A stretch of DNA of 22,008 nt from an uncultured Verrucomicrobiales bacterium (lineage in GTDB: Bacteria > Verrucomicrobiota > Verrucomicrobiae > Limisphaerales > CANJSG01), in the NCBI GenBank assembly GCA_946480965.1, contig CAMLMI010000031.1, positions 1 through 22,008 on the forward strand, given 5' to 3'. A model generated the notes under the pieces. The model did no database searches and was not told the origin of the DNA. It saw only the letters and a program-made list of their open reading frames with translations. Both the position numbers and the translations under genes were made by a program. Positions 1 to 8,140 of this stretch are shown one piece after another. How positions within the stretch are numbered: the first letter of the stretch is position 1; each line of letters begins with the position of its first letter.

Positions 1-974
1 GCGGCGTCGAAGTCCTCGATGGCCTTCTTCTTGGCCTCGAAGTTGCCGTCCTCGCCGGCCTTGTCGGTGTATTTGTAGTGGATGAAGAAGAAGTCGTAGT
101 TGTCGTATTCGGCGACGTAGCGCTCGAACTGTTCGGCGATGGTCTGGGGGCCTTCGATCTTCACCATGCCGACGAGTTGGGAGAGGCCCTTATACATCGG
201 ATAGACCGCGATGGCGGCGGGCTTCATCTGGTAGCGCTGCTCGAAGGTCGGGATGTCGGGCTGGTGGGCCACGCCGCGCATGAGGAAGCCATTGGCGGTC
301 TTCTCCTTCGCGAGGAGCGGGAGGGCGGCCTTGTAGAAGTCGGCGATGAGCTTGGCGACCTTCTTCTGTTTGGCGTTCTTTTCGTCCACCGGCTTGGCTT
401 CGGCGATGGGCAGGCCCTCGCGGTTCGGGTCGGTGTCGGTCAAGGGGCCTTCAAGGCCGGAGCCGCGGAAGACGACGACGAAGCGGTGTTCCTTGCCCGG
501 GACGATGATGACCTGGGTGGTGCCGATCTTCTTGATCTTGGCGGAGAGGACGCCGCAGAGGCGTTCGCAGACCTCGGTGGCGATGCGGCCGGCGCGGCGG
601 TCGGTGACGATGCCCTTGGCGTCCAGCGTGCAGAAGTTGGCGCGGGCGGCGACGTCGCCGTTCTTCAGCTCGATGCCGAGGCCGAGCGTTTCGATGACAC
701 CTCGGCCGACTTCGAATTCAATGGGATCGTAGCCGAAGAGGGCGAGGTGGCCGGGGCCGGAGCCGGGGGTGATGCCGGGTGCGACGGGGATCATGCGGCC
801 CTGGGCGACGCCCGAGGCGACGAGCTTGTCGAGGTTCGGGGTCTGGGCGGCTTCGAGCGGCGTCATTTCGCCCTGGCCCATGGTGGCGATGTCGCCGAGG
901 CCATCGAGGACGATGAGCGCCATCTTCGCGCCGGTCTTGATGGTGAGTTTCGAGTAAAGCGAGTCGAGATTCAT
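1..974 (-). CDS. apgM: 2,3-bisphosphoglycerate-independent phosphoglycerate mutase, archaeal type (partial, C-terminus off the window)
   Basis: This enzyme interconverts 3- and 2-phosphoglycerate in cytoplasmic glycolysis/gluconeogenesis and belongs to the alkaline phosphatase superfamily. Reading leftward from the ATG at 974, the protein starts MNLDSLYSKL and carries the metal-site motif VLDGLGD (residues 22-28). It then has TPLEAAQTPNLDKL (about 38-51) and the nucleophile region PGSGPGHLALFGYDP (70-84), where Ser72 would be the phosphorylated residue. Near the window edge the conserved DFFFIHYKYTDKAGEDG stretch is visible. About 324 codons are present, so a C-terminal portion is missing only because the window ends. 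The start has no Shine-Dalgarno sequence. It is divergent from the secretin operon. The family call is secure; the exact start is the only soft point. Confidence 0.93.
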   Translation of the reverse strand, partial: MNLDSLYSKLTIKTGAKMALIVLDGLGDIATMGQGEMTPLEAAQTPNLDKLVASGVAQGRMIPVAPGITPGSGPGHLALFGYDPIEFEVGRGVIETLGLGIELKNGDVAARANFCTLDAKGIVTDRRAGRIATEVCERLCGVLSAKIKKIGTTQVIIVPGKEHRFVVVFRGSGLEGPLTDTDPNREGLPIAEAKPVDEKNAKQKKVAKLIADFYKAALPLLAKEKTANGFLMRGVAHQPDIPTFEQRYQMKPAAIAVYPMYKGLSQLVGMVKIEGPQTIAEQFERYVAEYDNYDFFFIHYKYTDKAGEDGNFEAKKKAIEDFDA

Positions 975-1273
975 AGAGCAGGTTCAGGTTCAGCGGCCCG
1001 GTGAAGGGCGGGCGTCCGGCACGGCAAGTCCTCCAAACGCGGCGCGGAGTGTGGGACTCCGACGGAGGAATGCCAACCGACTTTTCCGGGGCGAAGGCAG
1101 GACGCGGGAGCAGGTTTTTCGGCTCCGGCGGAGAAAAGCGCTTTACGCTTCGATGGGCGGGTTTGCAGTGTGGATCATGCACTGGTCCCGGGCCGCGTTC
1201 GCGGCGTTCCGCCGTCCCCTGAGACGGCGCGGGTGAATGGAGTCGGGGACGCAGGCGTCCGAGAGTCACTTTT
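975..1273. promoter_or_regulatory. Divergent intergenic region between apgM and the secretin operon
   Basis: This 299-bp gap should contain promoters for both apgM (leftward) and the secretin operon (rightward). I found no convincing -35/-10 pair for either. Visible structure is a hairpin at 1045-1061 (CGGAGT and ACTCCG arms, 5-nt loop) and three more hairpins at 1192-1260, next to the secretin start. No coding capacity was recognised; the short reading frames here show no familiar features. Confidence 0.5.
1192..1260 (+). promoter_or_regulatory. Three consecutive hairpins in the leader of the secretin operon
   Basis: Three inverted repeats follow one another. The first is GCCGC (1192-1196) with GCGGC (1201-1205). 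The second is GCCGTC (1211-1216) with GACGGC (1223-1228). The third is GGACGC (1247-1252) with GCGTCC (1255-1260), which would fold as a 5-bp stem with a 4-nt loop. The last ends 13 nt before the secretin ATG. None has a following T-run, so they do not look like plain terminators. They may be a structured mRNA leader or remnants of an intergenic palindromic repeat. The function is inferred only. Confidence 0.4.
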
Positions 1274-3265
1274 ATGGCAGGCATTCGCGGTTGGTTCAGC
1301 ATCACCACGGCATCGGCGGCGGCGTTGGCCGCGACCTCGTGCGCAACCCGCGAGCCCGAGCTCGTCGGCCCGCCCGCGCCGGAGGAGGCCCCGAAGCCGG
1401 TCGCCAAGACGCCCCGCGTGCCCCGGGAGGAGGAGAGCCCCGAGCCGCCCCCGATCCGCTTCAACGCCGAGCACGACGCGGTGATCCGCGAGATCTTCGA
1501 CCTGGCCAAGGAAGGGAAGTGGGAGGACGCGGAGTTCCGCTCGGCGCGGCTGGTGAAGCAGTTCCCCGATGACGCTTCGCTGGCGCGGCTGCACAGCTGG
1601 GTGAAGGACAGCCAGAAGATCATCCGCGAGCGCGCCATCGAGGACCAGATCCGGCAGATCGACTCGAAGAACTCGCCCTTCAATCCGAACGTCGTCGATC
1701 TCCTCACCGAGCAGAAGGACCGGGGCCTGACCCCGCGCAAGGACCTGCGCGACGCCGTGCAGCAGATCGAGTCCGTGCCCTACGTGCCCGACAGCTACGG
1801 CCGGAAGATCGAGCATCGCGGCTTCCTCACCAGCCCCTCGGTCACGGAGGGCCCGATGGCCGAGCTGTTGAACCGCCGCATCAACGTGCGCCTGGACGAC
1901 GTGACGCTGGAGCAGATCATCTTCGAGCTGGGCAACCGGGAGAAGATCAACTTCGTGGCCGACAAGTCGCTTCCGGCCTTCCAGAAGAAGCTGAGCGTGA
2001 ACTTCGAGCAGGTGCGCCTGCGCGAGTTCCTCAGCTACGTGTCGCGCAACCTCGGCCTCAGCTTCCAGGTGGGCGAGGACCTCGTCTGGATCGTGGACGG
2101 GGCCGATCCGAAGAACGCGCTGGAGGAGACGCGCATCTACCGGCTGCGGCGCGGCTTCATCATCCCCGCGCGGTTCGCCGACGAGGCCCCGACGCGCGTG
2201 GAGGGCCGCAACGCCCAGGGCCAGGTCACGGCGGTGACGACGACGGAGAAGCTCAACCTCTTCGTGCCCGACATGACGCCGGACAAGCCGTCGCTCGAAC
2301 AGGCCATCCTCCAGTTCTTCAAGGGCTCGAAATACCAGATCGACTACGAGCGGAACCTCATCGTGGCCAGCGGCACCCGGGAGCAGCTCGAGACGCTGGA
2401 GCAGCTGATCGAGGAGTTCGACAAGCCCATCCAGCAGGTGCTGATCGAGGCGCGGTTCATCACCGTGTCCGAACCGGCCTTCATGCGCCTGGGCGTGGCC
2501 TGGGAGACCGGCCGCAACCTGCTCACCGAACAGGGGACGCAGGCCGAGGACTTCACCCGGCTCTCGCCCGCGCCCGTGGCGCTGCCCGTCTCGGAGACGA
2601 TCACGAACGTGCTCAGCCGCGAGAACCTCTCCGCCACCATCACCGCGCTCAACCAGAGCGGCGAGAGCCACACCCTCAGCGCCCCGCGCCTGCTGCTCAT
2701 CAACAACCGGCCGGGCAAGATCAGCGACGGCAAGATCCAATACTACTTCGAGCAATACACCGTTAAGCAGACCACCTTCGAGCGCGGCACCACCTCCAGC
2801 CTCGTGCCGGACGGCAAGCCCACGAAGATCACCTCCGGCGTGGAGCTGAGCGTCGTGGCCAGCATCGCGGGCGACGGCGAGAGCATCCTCCTCGGCCTCC
2901 ACCCCAAGGTCAGCCAGGACGTGCAGCTCGTGACCTTCGCGACCATTTCGGACGTGGACGAGACGGGCAAGGTCGTCAGCCGTTTCGACATCCGTTTGCC
3001 CGAGGCCCGCACCCAGGAACTGTCCACCCGCGTGGGCGTGAAGTCCGGCGAGACCGTCGTCATGGGCGGCGTGCTGGAGCGCACGCAGACGACCTTCGTC
3101 GAGTCCGTCCCCATCCTCGGCAACATCCCGCTGCTCGGCGCGCTCTTCCGTCGCCGCACCGAGATCGATTCCCCGCGCTACCTGCTGATCTTCGTCACCG
3201 CCACCATCGTCTCCGAGTCGGGCGAGTTCGTGCTGCCCAGGAGCCCGGCGGAAACCGCTCCCTGA
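1274..3265 (+). CDS. Secretin of a type II secretion/type IV pilus-like system (GspD/PilQ family)
   Basis: Secretins form the gated outer-membrane channel of type II secretion and type IV pilus machines. This 663-residue protein begins with a hydrophobic signal and a Cys at position 23 (LAATSC, a loose lipobox), then a Pro-rich stretch (31-60). A helical, TPR-like segment follows (about 65-115). An STN-like domain spans about 200-281 (starting at INVRLDDVTLEQII). An N1-like ring-building domain spans about 328-394. The secretin core runs from about 395 to the end, with the signature VPILGNIPLLGALF at 612-625 followed by a conserved RYLLIFVTATIV strand. It is the first gene of a five-gene operon; the next gene starts 6 nt after its stop. 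No Shine-Dalgarno precedes the ATG. Whether it is GspD or PilQ cannot be decided; in typical pil operons the secretin is last rather than first. Confidence 0.93.
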   Translation: MAGIRGWFSITTASAAALAATSCATREPELVGPPAPEEAPKPVAKTPRVPREEESPEPPPIRFNAEHDAVIREIFDLAKEGKWEDAEFRSARLVKQFPDDASLARLHSWVKDSQKIIRERAIEDQIRQIDSKNSPFNPNVVDLLTEQKDRGLTPRKDLRDAVQQIESVPYVPDSYGRKIEHRGFLTSPSVTEGPMAELLNRRINVRLDDVTLEQIIFELGNREKINFVADKSLPAFQKKLSVNFEQVRLREFLSYVSRNLGLSFQVGEDLVWIVDGADPKNALEETRIYRLRRGFIIPARFADEAPTRVEGRNAQGQVTAVTTTEKLNLFVPDMTPDKPSLEQAILQFFKGSKYQIDYERNLIVASGTREQLETLEQLIEEFDKPIQQVLIEARFITVSEPAFMRLGVAWETGRNLLTEQGTQAEDFTRLSPAPVALPVSETITNVLSRENLSATITALNQSGESHTLSAPRLLLINNRPGKISDGKIQYYFEQYTVKQTTFERGTTSSLVPDGKPTKITSGVELSVVASIAGDGESILLGLHPKVSQDVQLVTFATISDVDETGKVVSRFDIRLPEARTQELSTRVGVKSGETVVMGGVLERTQTTFVESVPILGNIPLLGALFRRRTEIDSPRYLLIFVTATIVSESGEFVLPRSPAETAP

Positions 3266-3271
3266 GACGAC

Positions 3272-5017
3272 GTGGCGATGAACCGGCTCCCCCTCCCGCA
3301 CGCGCGCCGTTTCCTGGTGGTGGACGCGGGCAGCCGCCGCCTCAAGGCGCTGCTCGTCTCCGCCCCCTTCGGCCGCATCCACGTCCACGCCCAGCGCGTG
3401 GCGGAGCTGGACGAGACCAACCCTCCCGGCTCGCCCGGCTGGACGCGCCTGCTCCACGGGCTGGCGGCGGAGCTCGGCGCCCATCCGCTCGCCATCACCG
3501 TCCCGCAGCACCTGACCGACTCCCAGGTGCTGGACCTCCCGGAGGCCGACGCGCTGGCGATCCGCGAGCACATCCAGGGGGACGTGGTGAAGCTCAGCGG
3601 CCTGACCGAGAGCGCGATCCTCTACGACTTCGGCCCCCTCCGGCCCTTCGCCCAATACTCCAACCCCTACTGGATCACCCACGCGCGCGAAGCCGAGGTG
3701 CTGGACGCCGTGCGGCAGTTCTCGGACCTCAGCCGGGACGTGTGGGAAATCTCCTCGCCGGGCAACGCGCTCGTGGCCGCCCACCGCGAGCTGCAGCCGT
3801 CCCCCGGCAACGCGCTGCTCGTGGACATCGGGGCCTCCGCCACGGTCGTCGCCATTGTCCATGAAGGGCAGGGAGTCTTCGTCACCAGCTATCCCGTCGG
3901 CGGATCGCTCTTCCACGAGCACCTTGCGGCCGAGACCGGCGACGAGGAATCCGCCTCCCGCTTCGACGGCCCCGGGGCACCTCCGGCCCTGGTCCGGCTG
4001 GTGGACCGCTGGCACGAGGAGCTTTCGCGAATCCTCGACGACTGGCTCCGCGAGCACCCCGCCCTCGGTCTGACGGCCGACCGGTTCGAGGTGGTCCTGA
4101 GCGGCGGCACCGCCGATCTGCCGGGATTCCTCGGGCATCTGCGTTCGCGCAAAGGCCTGCGCATCGCCCGCTGGACCGATCTGCCCGGCGCCGCCGCCCT
4201 GCCGTTGACCGGTCAATACGCCGTGGCCTACGGCCTGGCCTGCCAGCTCCTGCGGCCCGCCGGCCCCTCCGCGTCGCTCGTGCCGGAGGAGATGCGCGCC
4301 GTGCGCAAGGAGCAGCAGACCGTCCACCTGCTCCAGGCGGGCGCGTGGTTCCTCGTCGCGGCCATCGCGCTGGTCCTCGGGTTCGGCACCTGGATCAAGC
4401 ACCGGCAGATCTCGGCCGTGGAGGAGCAGATCGTCCGCGCCGACTCCATCATCGAACGCGCCCGGCGCGCGGAGGAGCTCCGGCTCCGGCTGGCGGCCGA
4501 GCACGAGGAGCTGCGGCCCGTGCTGGCGGGGCAGCGCCACAGCCTCGCCGCCCTGCGCACGCTCGCGCTCCTGGCCCGGCAACCGGCCCCGACCAACGCC
4601 TGGTTCGTGCTCTTCGCCGACGCCGACAGCTACTACGCCGCGCCCGTGCTGCCCGCGCCGACCAACGCCCCGCCCACGGCCGTCCCCACCAACGCCCTCG
4701 CCCGCCTGACCAACGGCTTCGTCGCCGAGTTCAGCACCCCGCTCGACCCCTCCGCCGCCCGCGCCGCCCTCAGCGGCATGATCGACGGCTACAAGCAGGC
4801 CCGCTTCTTCAGCAAGGTGGACATCCTCTCGGACGACCAGCGTCGCCGCCTCGTGCCCGACGCCGTGGTGGTGCCGCAGGGCCACTACGCGCTGTCCTTC
4901 ACGCCGGACGAAACGGAGTTCCCGCTGCCCGTGCTTTCCGCCGACGATCTCCGGCGTCTCGGCCCGGCGGCGCGTCCCGCCGTCGGTGGCGGTCCACGGA
5001 GGCCCGGCCAGCCATGA
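3272..5017 (+). CDS. Fused PilM-PilN (GspL-like) inner-membrane assembly protein
   Basis: PilM is an actin-like cytoplasmic protein that binds the N-terminus of PilN, an inner-membrane protein of pilus and secretion platforms. GspL joins both kinds of part in one chain. Here a single 581-residue protein has the actin-like half first. Its nucleotide-pocket motifs are FLVVDAGSRRLKALLV near residue 14, LLVDIGASATVVAIV near 183-197 and VVLSGGTADLPGF at 274-286. A membrane helix follows at about 352-373 (LLQAGAWFLVAAIALVLGF), then a coiled coil (about 380-430) and a periplasmic PilN-like domain with several PTNA repeats. The start is GTG 3272, with ATG 3278 as an alternative. The stop overlaps the next ATG (ATGA at 5014-5017), which implies translational coupling. 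It could equally be called GspL; the fold assignment is by motif only. Confidence 0.82.
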   Translation: MAMNRLPLPHARRFLVVDAGSRRLKALLVSAPFGRIHVHAQRVAELDETNPPGSPGWTRLLHGLAAELGAHPLAITVPQHLTDSQVLDLPEADALAIREHIQGDVVKLSGLTESAILYDFGPLRPFAQYSNPYWITHAREAEVLDAVRQFSDLSRDVWEISSPGNALVAAHRELQPSPGNALLVDIGASATVVAIVHEGQGVFVTSYPVGGSLFHEHLAAETGDEESASRFDGPGAPPALVRLVDRWHEELSRILDDWLREHPALGLTADRFEVVLSGGTADLPGFLGHLRSRKGLRIARWTDLPGAAALPLTGQYAVAYGLACQLLRPAGPSASLVPEEMRAVRKEQQTVHLLQAGAWFLVAAIALVLGFGTWIKHRQISAVEEQIVRADSIIERARRAEELRLRLAAEHEELRPVLAGQRHSLAALRTLALLARQPAPTNAWFVLFADADSYYAAPVLPAPTNAPPTAVPTNALARLTNGFVAEFSTPLDPSAARAALSGMIDGYKQARFFSKVDILSDDQRRRLVPDAVVVPQGHYALSFTPDETEFPLPVLSADDLRRLGPAARPAVGGGPRRPGQP

Positions 5018-5850
5018 GCGCGCCCCGCAAACCCTTCGGCCCGCAGTCCGCGCTGGTCATCGCCCTCGCGGTGCTGGCGCTGTATTACGCGCTCGTGTTC
5101 CGGCCGATGGCGGAGAAGGAACGTTCCCTCTCGGCCCCGTTCGAGGCCATGAAGTCCCGGCTGCGGCTCGCCGCGACCAACAACCCCGCCATCTCCGGCC
5201 TGTCGGACGAGACGCTTCTCCGCATCGAGGACGCCCTCGCGCGCTCCACGACCAACGTCGCCCTCGCGCGCGACCGCGTCATCCAACGGCACGCGCCCGA
5301 ACCGGCGATCTCCATCCAGCTCGTCAGCCCGTTCCAGCTCATCGACTACCAGAACGAGCGGCTGAAACGGCGCGACGCCCTCGTCAACCTCGCCGCCCGG
5401 AACAAGGTGAAGCTCGCCCCGGCCGTGCCCGCCAGCTTGCCCGAATTCACCGTCGAGAATCCGAACCCCGAGCTGCTCTGGGGCCAGCTCTCCCTCGCCG
5501 ACGGCGTCGTCCGCGCGGCGATCGAGGCCGGCCTCGCCTCCATCGACACCGTCACCGCGCTGCCGCCCGTGGGACACGCCGCCCCGCCCACCGCGCAGCA
5601 CCGGCTGGTCGAGCTGCCCCTGCGGCTGGAGGCCGTGGGCGGCTTCGACGCGCTCGTCCGCTTCCTCGGCCTGGTGCTGCTGGAGCCCAAGGAGCGCGAG
5701 GAGCTGAAGCTGCCCGCCATCGACGGTTTGCCCGGCGTCACCCTCCAGCATATCCTCGTGCGCAAGGAAACCGCCGCCGCCCCGGCCACCGTGGGGCTGA
5801 CCGTGGAACTGCGCGGTTTCCTCCGGGTGCCTCTCCCGGCGACCCAGTAA
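5014..5850 (+). CDS. PilO/GspM-like inner-membrane protein
   Basis: The predicted protein has 278 residues. A short basic cytoplasmic N-terminus (MSAPRKPFG) is followed by one membrane helix at about residues 12-29 and then a helical region. A periplasmic part comes last, ending in a beta-rich segment (VGLTVELRGFLRVPL). Size, topology and position directly after PilM-PilN match PilO/GspM, which pairs with PilN/GspL to form the periplasmic collar of the platform. Sequence conservation in this family is low, so the call rests mostly on topology and context. The frame stays open upstream to 4345, but that extension lies wholly inside the PilM-PilN gene and is rejected. The ATG at 5014 overlaps the previous stop and gives a sensible membrane anchor. 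Confidence 0.75.
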   Translation: MSAPRKPFGPQSALVIALAVLALYYALVFRPMAEKERSLSAPFEAMKSRLRLAATNNPAISGLSDETLLRIEDALARSTTNVALARDRVIQRHAPEPAISIQLVSPFQLIDYQNERLKRRDALVNLAARNKVKLAPAVPASLPEFTVENPNPELLWGQLSLADGVVRAAIEAGLASIDTVTALPPVGHAAPPTAQHRLVELPLRLEAVGGFDALVRFLGLVLLEPKEREELKLPAIDGLPGVTLQHILVRKETAAAPATVGLTVELRGFLRVPLPATQ

Positions 5851-5863
5851 CCCGTCACGCCCG

Positions 5864-6391
5864 ATGCCCGCCACGCCCGACCGAGCCAAACTCTCCGCCT
5901 TCGCCCTGCTGGGAAGCGCGCTGCTGCTGCTCTTCCTGGCCACTGCTGGGCTGGATGGCCGCGACTTCGCCGCCCCGCCCGCCGGCGGCCCCGCCCCGGC
6001 CGCACCCGCCGTGCTGCTGGACCAGCTGGAGGCGCTCTATTCCGTCGAACCCCTCTCCCTGCTGTTGGCCGCCGGACGGCGCGACCTCTTCGCGACGGAC
6101 CATTTCAATCCGCCCCCCGCCAAACCGCCCCCGGCGAAACCCGCCGTCGAACCGCCCAAGACACGGACCGTGCCGCTGACCTACCTCGGCCTGCTCGGCG
6201 GCTCCGGCGAACCCACGGTCTATGTCCGTTCCGACAAGGAAACCCTCCGGCTCTCTCCCGGCGCGGCGGTCGTGGCGGATTGGCGCATCGCCCGGGTAGG
6301 CCCCGATGCCGTGCTCCTGACCAACAACGCCGCCGCCACCCACACGCTCGATTTCCGCCGCACGTCTCCCCTGGAAGTCCCCCTCCGCTGA
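5864..6391 (+). CDS. PilP/GspC-like periplasmic linker protein
   Basis: This 175-residue protein has one N-terminal membrane helix (about residues 10-27, LSAFALLGSALLLLFLAT). A Pro/Ala-rich linker follows, including a PPPAKPPPAK repeat around residue 84. A compact beta domain from about residue 103 to the end begins PLTYLGLLGGSGEPTVYV. The pattern of a strand plus Gly-rich turn, then a 'g..v..g' core and a final VLLTNN..THTLDF strand is that of the HR domain of GspC and of PilP. These proteins connect the inner-membrane platform to the secretin N-domains. It lies 13 nt after the PilO-like gene and 3 nt before the ATPase gene. Function is assigned by topology, domain pattern and position. Confidence 0.72.
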   Translation: MPATPDRAKLSAFALLGSALLLLFLATAGLDGRDFAAPPAGGPAPAAPAVLLDQLEALYSVEPLSLLLAAGRRDLFATDHFNPPPAKPPPAKPAVEPPKTRTVPLTYLGLLGGSGEPTVYVRSDKETLRLSPGAAVVADWRIARVGPDAVLLTNNAAATHTLDFRRTSPLEVPLR

Positions 6392-6394
6392 CCC

Positions 6395-8140
6395 ATGGCC
6401 AAGCCCCCGTCCCCGACCGAACCCGCCGTGCTGCTCTTCCAACAGGGCAAGCTCGGCGCGCGCGAGCTCGAACAGGTGCGCCGCCGCCAGGACCGCCTCG
6501 GCGTCTCCCAGCACCGCGCTGTCATCGACCTGAACTACGCCTCCGAGGAGGACACCTGGCGCGCCCTGGCCGAGACCCAGAACCTCGAGTTCATCGACCT
6601 CTCGGCCCGGGCGCCCGAGCCCGAGGCGCTCAAGGCCGTGCCGGTGAAGTTCATCTTCCACTACCACATGGTCCCCTGCGCGCTGGAGGGCGAGCAGCTC
6701 ACCATCGCCTTCAGCGAGCCGCCCCGGCCGATGGAGCTCGGCAACCTCCGCCTCCTCCTGAACAAGCGCGTCAAGGTCGTCCTCGCCACCCCCAGCAGCA
6801 TCCACGCGCTGCTCAAGATGCAGTTCGGCCTCGGCGCGGAGACCATCCAGAAGCTCCGCGAGGAACGCGCCCCGGCCGACGGCAGCGACGACGTCGTCTT
6901 CGACGTGAAGGCGGGCGAGGACACCTCGGCCGTGGACGCCACCATCAGCCGTTTCGTGGACCAGATCCTCGTCGAGGCGCTCCGTCTCCAGGCCACGGAC
7001 ATCCACATCGAGCCGTATTACACCTCCATCCGCCTCCGCTACCGCATCGACGGCATCATGCAGAACGTGCCCGTCCCGGAGGGCATCCGGGAGCTGCACG
7101 GCGCCATCGTCTCCCGGCTGAAGATCATGGGCGGGATGAACATCGCCGAGAAGCGCCTGCCCCACGACGGCCGCATCGCCATGAAGACCGGCGGCGAGGA
7201 ATACGACCTCCGCGTCTCCATCATCCCCACCAAGCACGGCGAGACCGTCTGCCTCCGCATCCTCGGCCGCCAGAGCCTCTTCCTCGACATGGGCCAGCTC
7301 GGCATGGAGCCGGCGCACGAGAAGCTCTTCGCCGAGATCACCAGCCTGCCCCAGGGCCTGGTGCTCATCACCGGCCCCACCGGCGCGGGCAAGACCACCA
7401 CGCTCTACGCCGCCCTGGCCCACGCCAACGATTCCCGCCGCAAGATCATCACCATCGAGGACCCGGTCGAATACCAGCTCGAGGGCATCTCCCAGATCCA
7501 GGTCCGCGAGGACATCGGGATGACCTTCGCCGCCGGACTCCGTTCCGTCCTGCGGCACGATCCCGACGTCGTCCTCATCGGCGAGATCCGCGACGCCGTC
7601 ACCGCCGAGATCGCCATCCGCGCCGCCCAGACGGGCCACCTGGTTTTCTCCACCCTCCACACCAACGACAGCATCAGCGCCGTCACGCGCCTGATCGAGA
7701 TGAAGATCGAGCCGTTCCTCGTCGGCTCCTCGCTCGTGTGCAGCATCGCCCAGCGCCTGACCCAGCGGATCTGCCTGCATTGCCGCGCGCCCGACCCCGA
7801 CATCCCGCCCTCCATCCGCGAGGAAATGGCCTCCGCCCTCGGCCTGCCCGAGGACGAGGTCCGGGCCTTCAAGGGCACCGGCTGTGTGGAATGCGGCCAG
7901 CGCGGCTACCGGGGCCGCGTCGCCATCTACGAGTTCTTCCTCATGACCGACGAGGTCGCCGACCTGATCGAGCCCGGCGTGCGCGCCGGCCTGCTCCGCC
8001 GCACCGCCCGCCAGAACGGCTGGCGCAGCCTGCGCGAACTGGCCTGGAGCAAGGTGCAGGCGGGCCTGATCCCCGTCTCCGAGCAGCAGCGTCTCACCCA
8101 CCAGTTGGATCTCCGTCACTTGCGCGGCGGCAAACACTGA
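6395..8140 (+). CDS. GspE/PilB-type secretion or pilus assembly ATPase
   Basis: This hexameric cytoplasmic ATPase powers pilin polymerisation in type II secretion and type IV pilus machines. The 581-residue protein has an N-terminal MshEN/GspE-N-like domain (about 1-150). The catalytic core carries Walker A GPTGAGKTT (327-335, Lys333), an Asp box at IEDPVEYQ, Walker B VVLIGEIRD and a His box STLHTND. A tetracysteine zinc site is complete: C460-x2-C463 and C497-x2-C500. The zinc site and the assembly-type N-domain point to GspE/PilB rather than the retraction ATPase PilT. It is the last gene of the cluster. No GspF/PilC follows: the next gene is an rRNA methyltransferase 149 nt downstream. Confidence 0.96.
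   Translation: MAKPPSPTEPAVLLFQQGKLGARELEQVRRRQDRLGVSQHRAVIDLNYASEEDTWRALAETQNLEFIDLSARAPEPEALKAVPVKFIFHYHMVPCALEGEQLTIAFSEPPRPMELGNLRLLLNKRVKVVLATPSSIHALLKMQFGLGAETIQKLREERAPADGSDDVVFDVKAGEDTSAVDATISRFVDQILVEALRLQATDIHIEPYYTSIRLRYRIDGIMQNVPVPEGIRELHGAIVSRLKIMGGMNIAEKRLPHDGRIAMKTGGEEYDLRVSIIPTKHGETVCLRILGRQSLFLDMGQLGMEPAHEKLFAEITSLPQGLVLITGPTGAGKTTTLYAALAHANDSRRKIITIEDPVEYQLEGISQIQVREDIGMTFAAGLRSVLRHDPDVVLIGEIRDAVTAEIAIRAAQTGHLVFSTLHTNDSISAVTRLIEMKIEPFLVGSSLVCSIAQRLTQRICLHCRAPDPDIPPSIREEMASALGLPEDEVRAFKGTGCVECGQRGYRGRVAIYEFFLMTDEVADLIEPGVRAGLLRRTARQNGWRSLRELAWSKVQAGLIPVSEQQRLTHQLDLRHLRGGKH

Noticed and set aside
78..1004. A plus-strand open frame over the apgM gene
   Set aside because: It is antisense to a clear phosphoglycerate mutase and has an acidic, repetitive translation.
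1175..4885. A 1236-codon open frame on the minus strand opposite the secretin and PilM-PilN genes
   Set aside because: Its translation is a low-complexity Gly/Arg/Glu/Val/Leu-rich shadow of GC-rich coding sequence. The plus strand here has unmistakable secretin motifs.
4345..5013. An N-terminal extension of the PilO-like gene
   Set aside because: It would lie inside the PilM-PilN gene in another frame, and the extension is Arg/Ala/Pro-rich. The ATG at 5014 gives a membrane-anchor start coupled to the previous stop.
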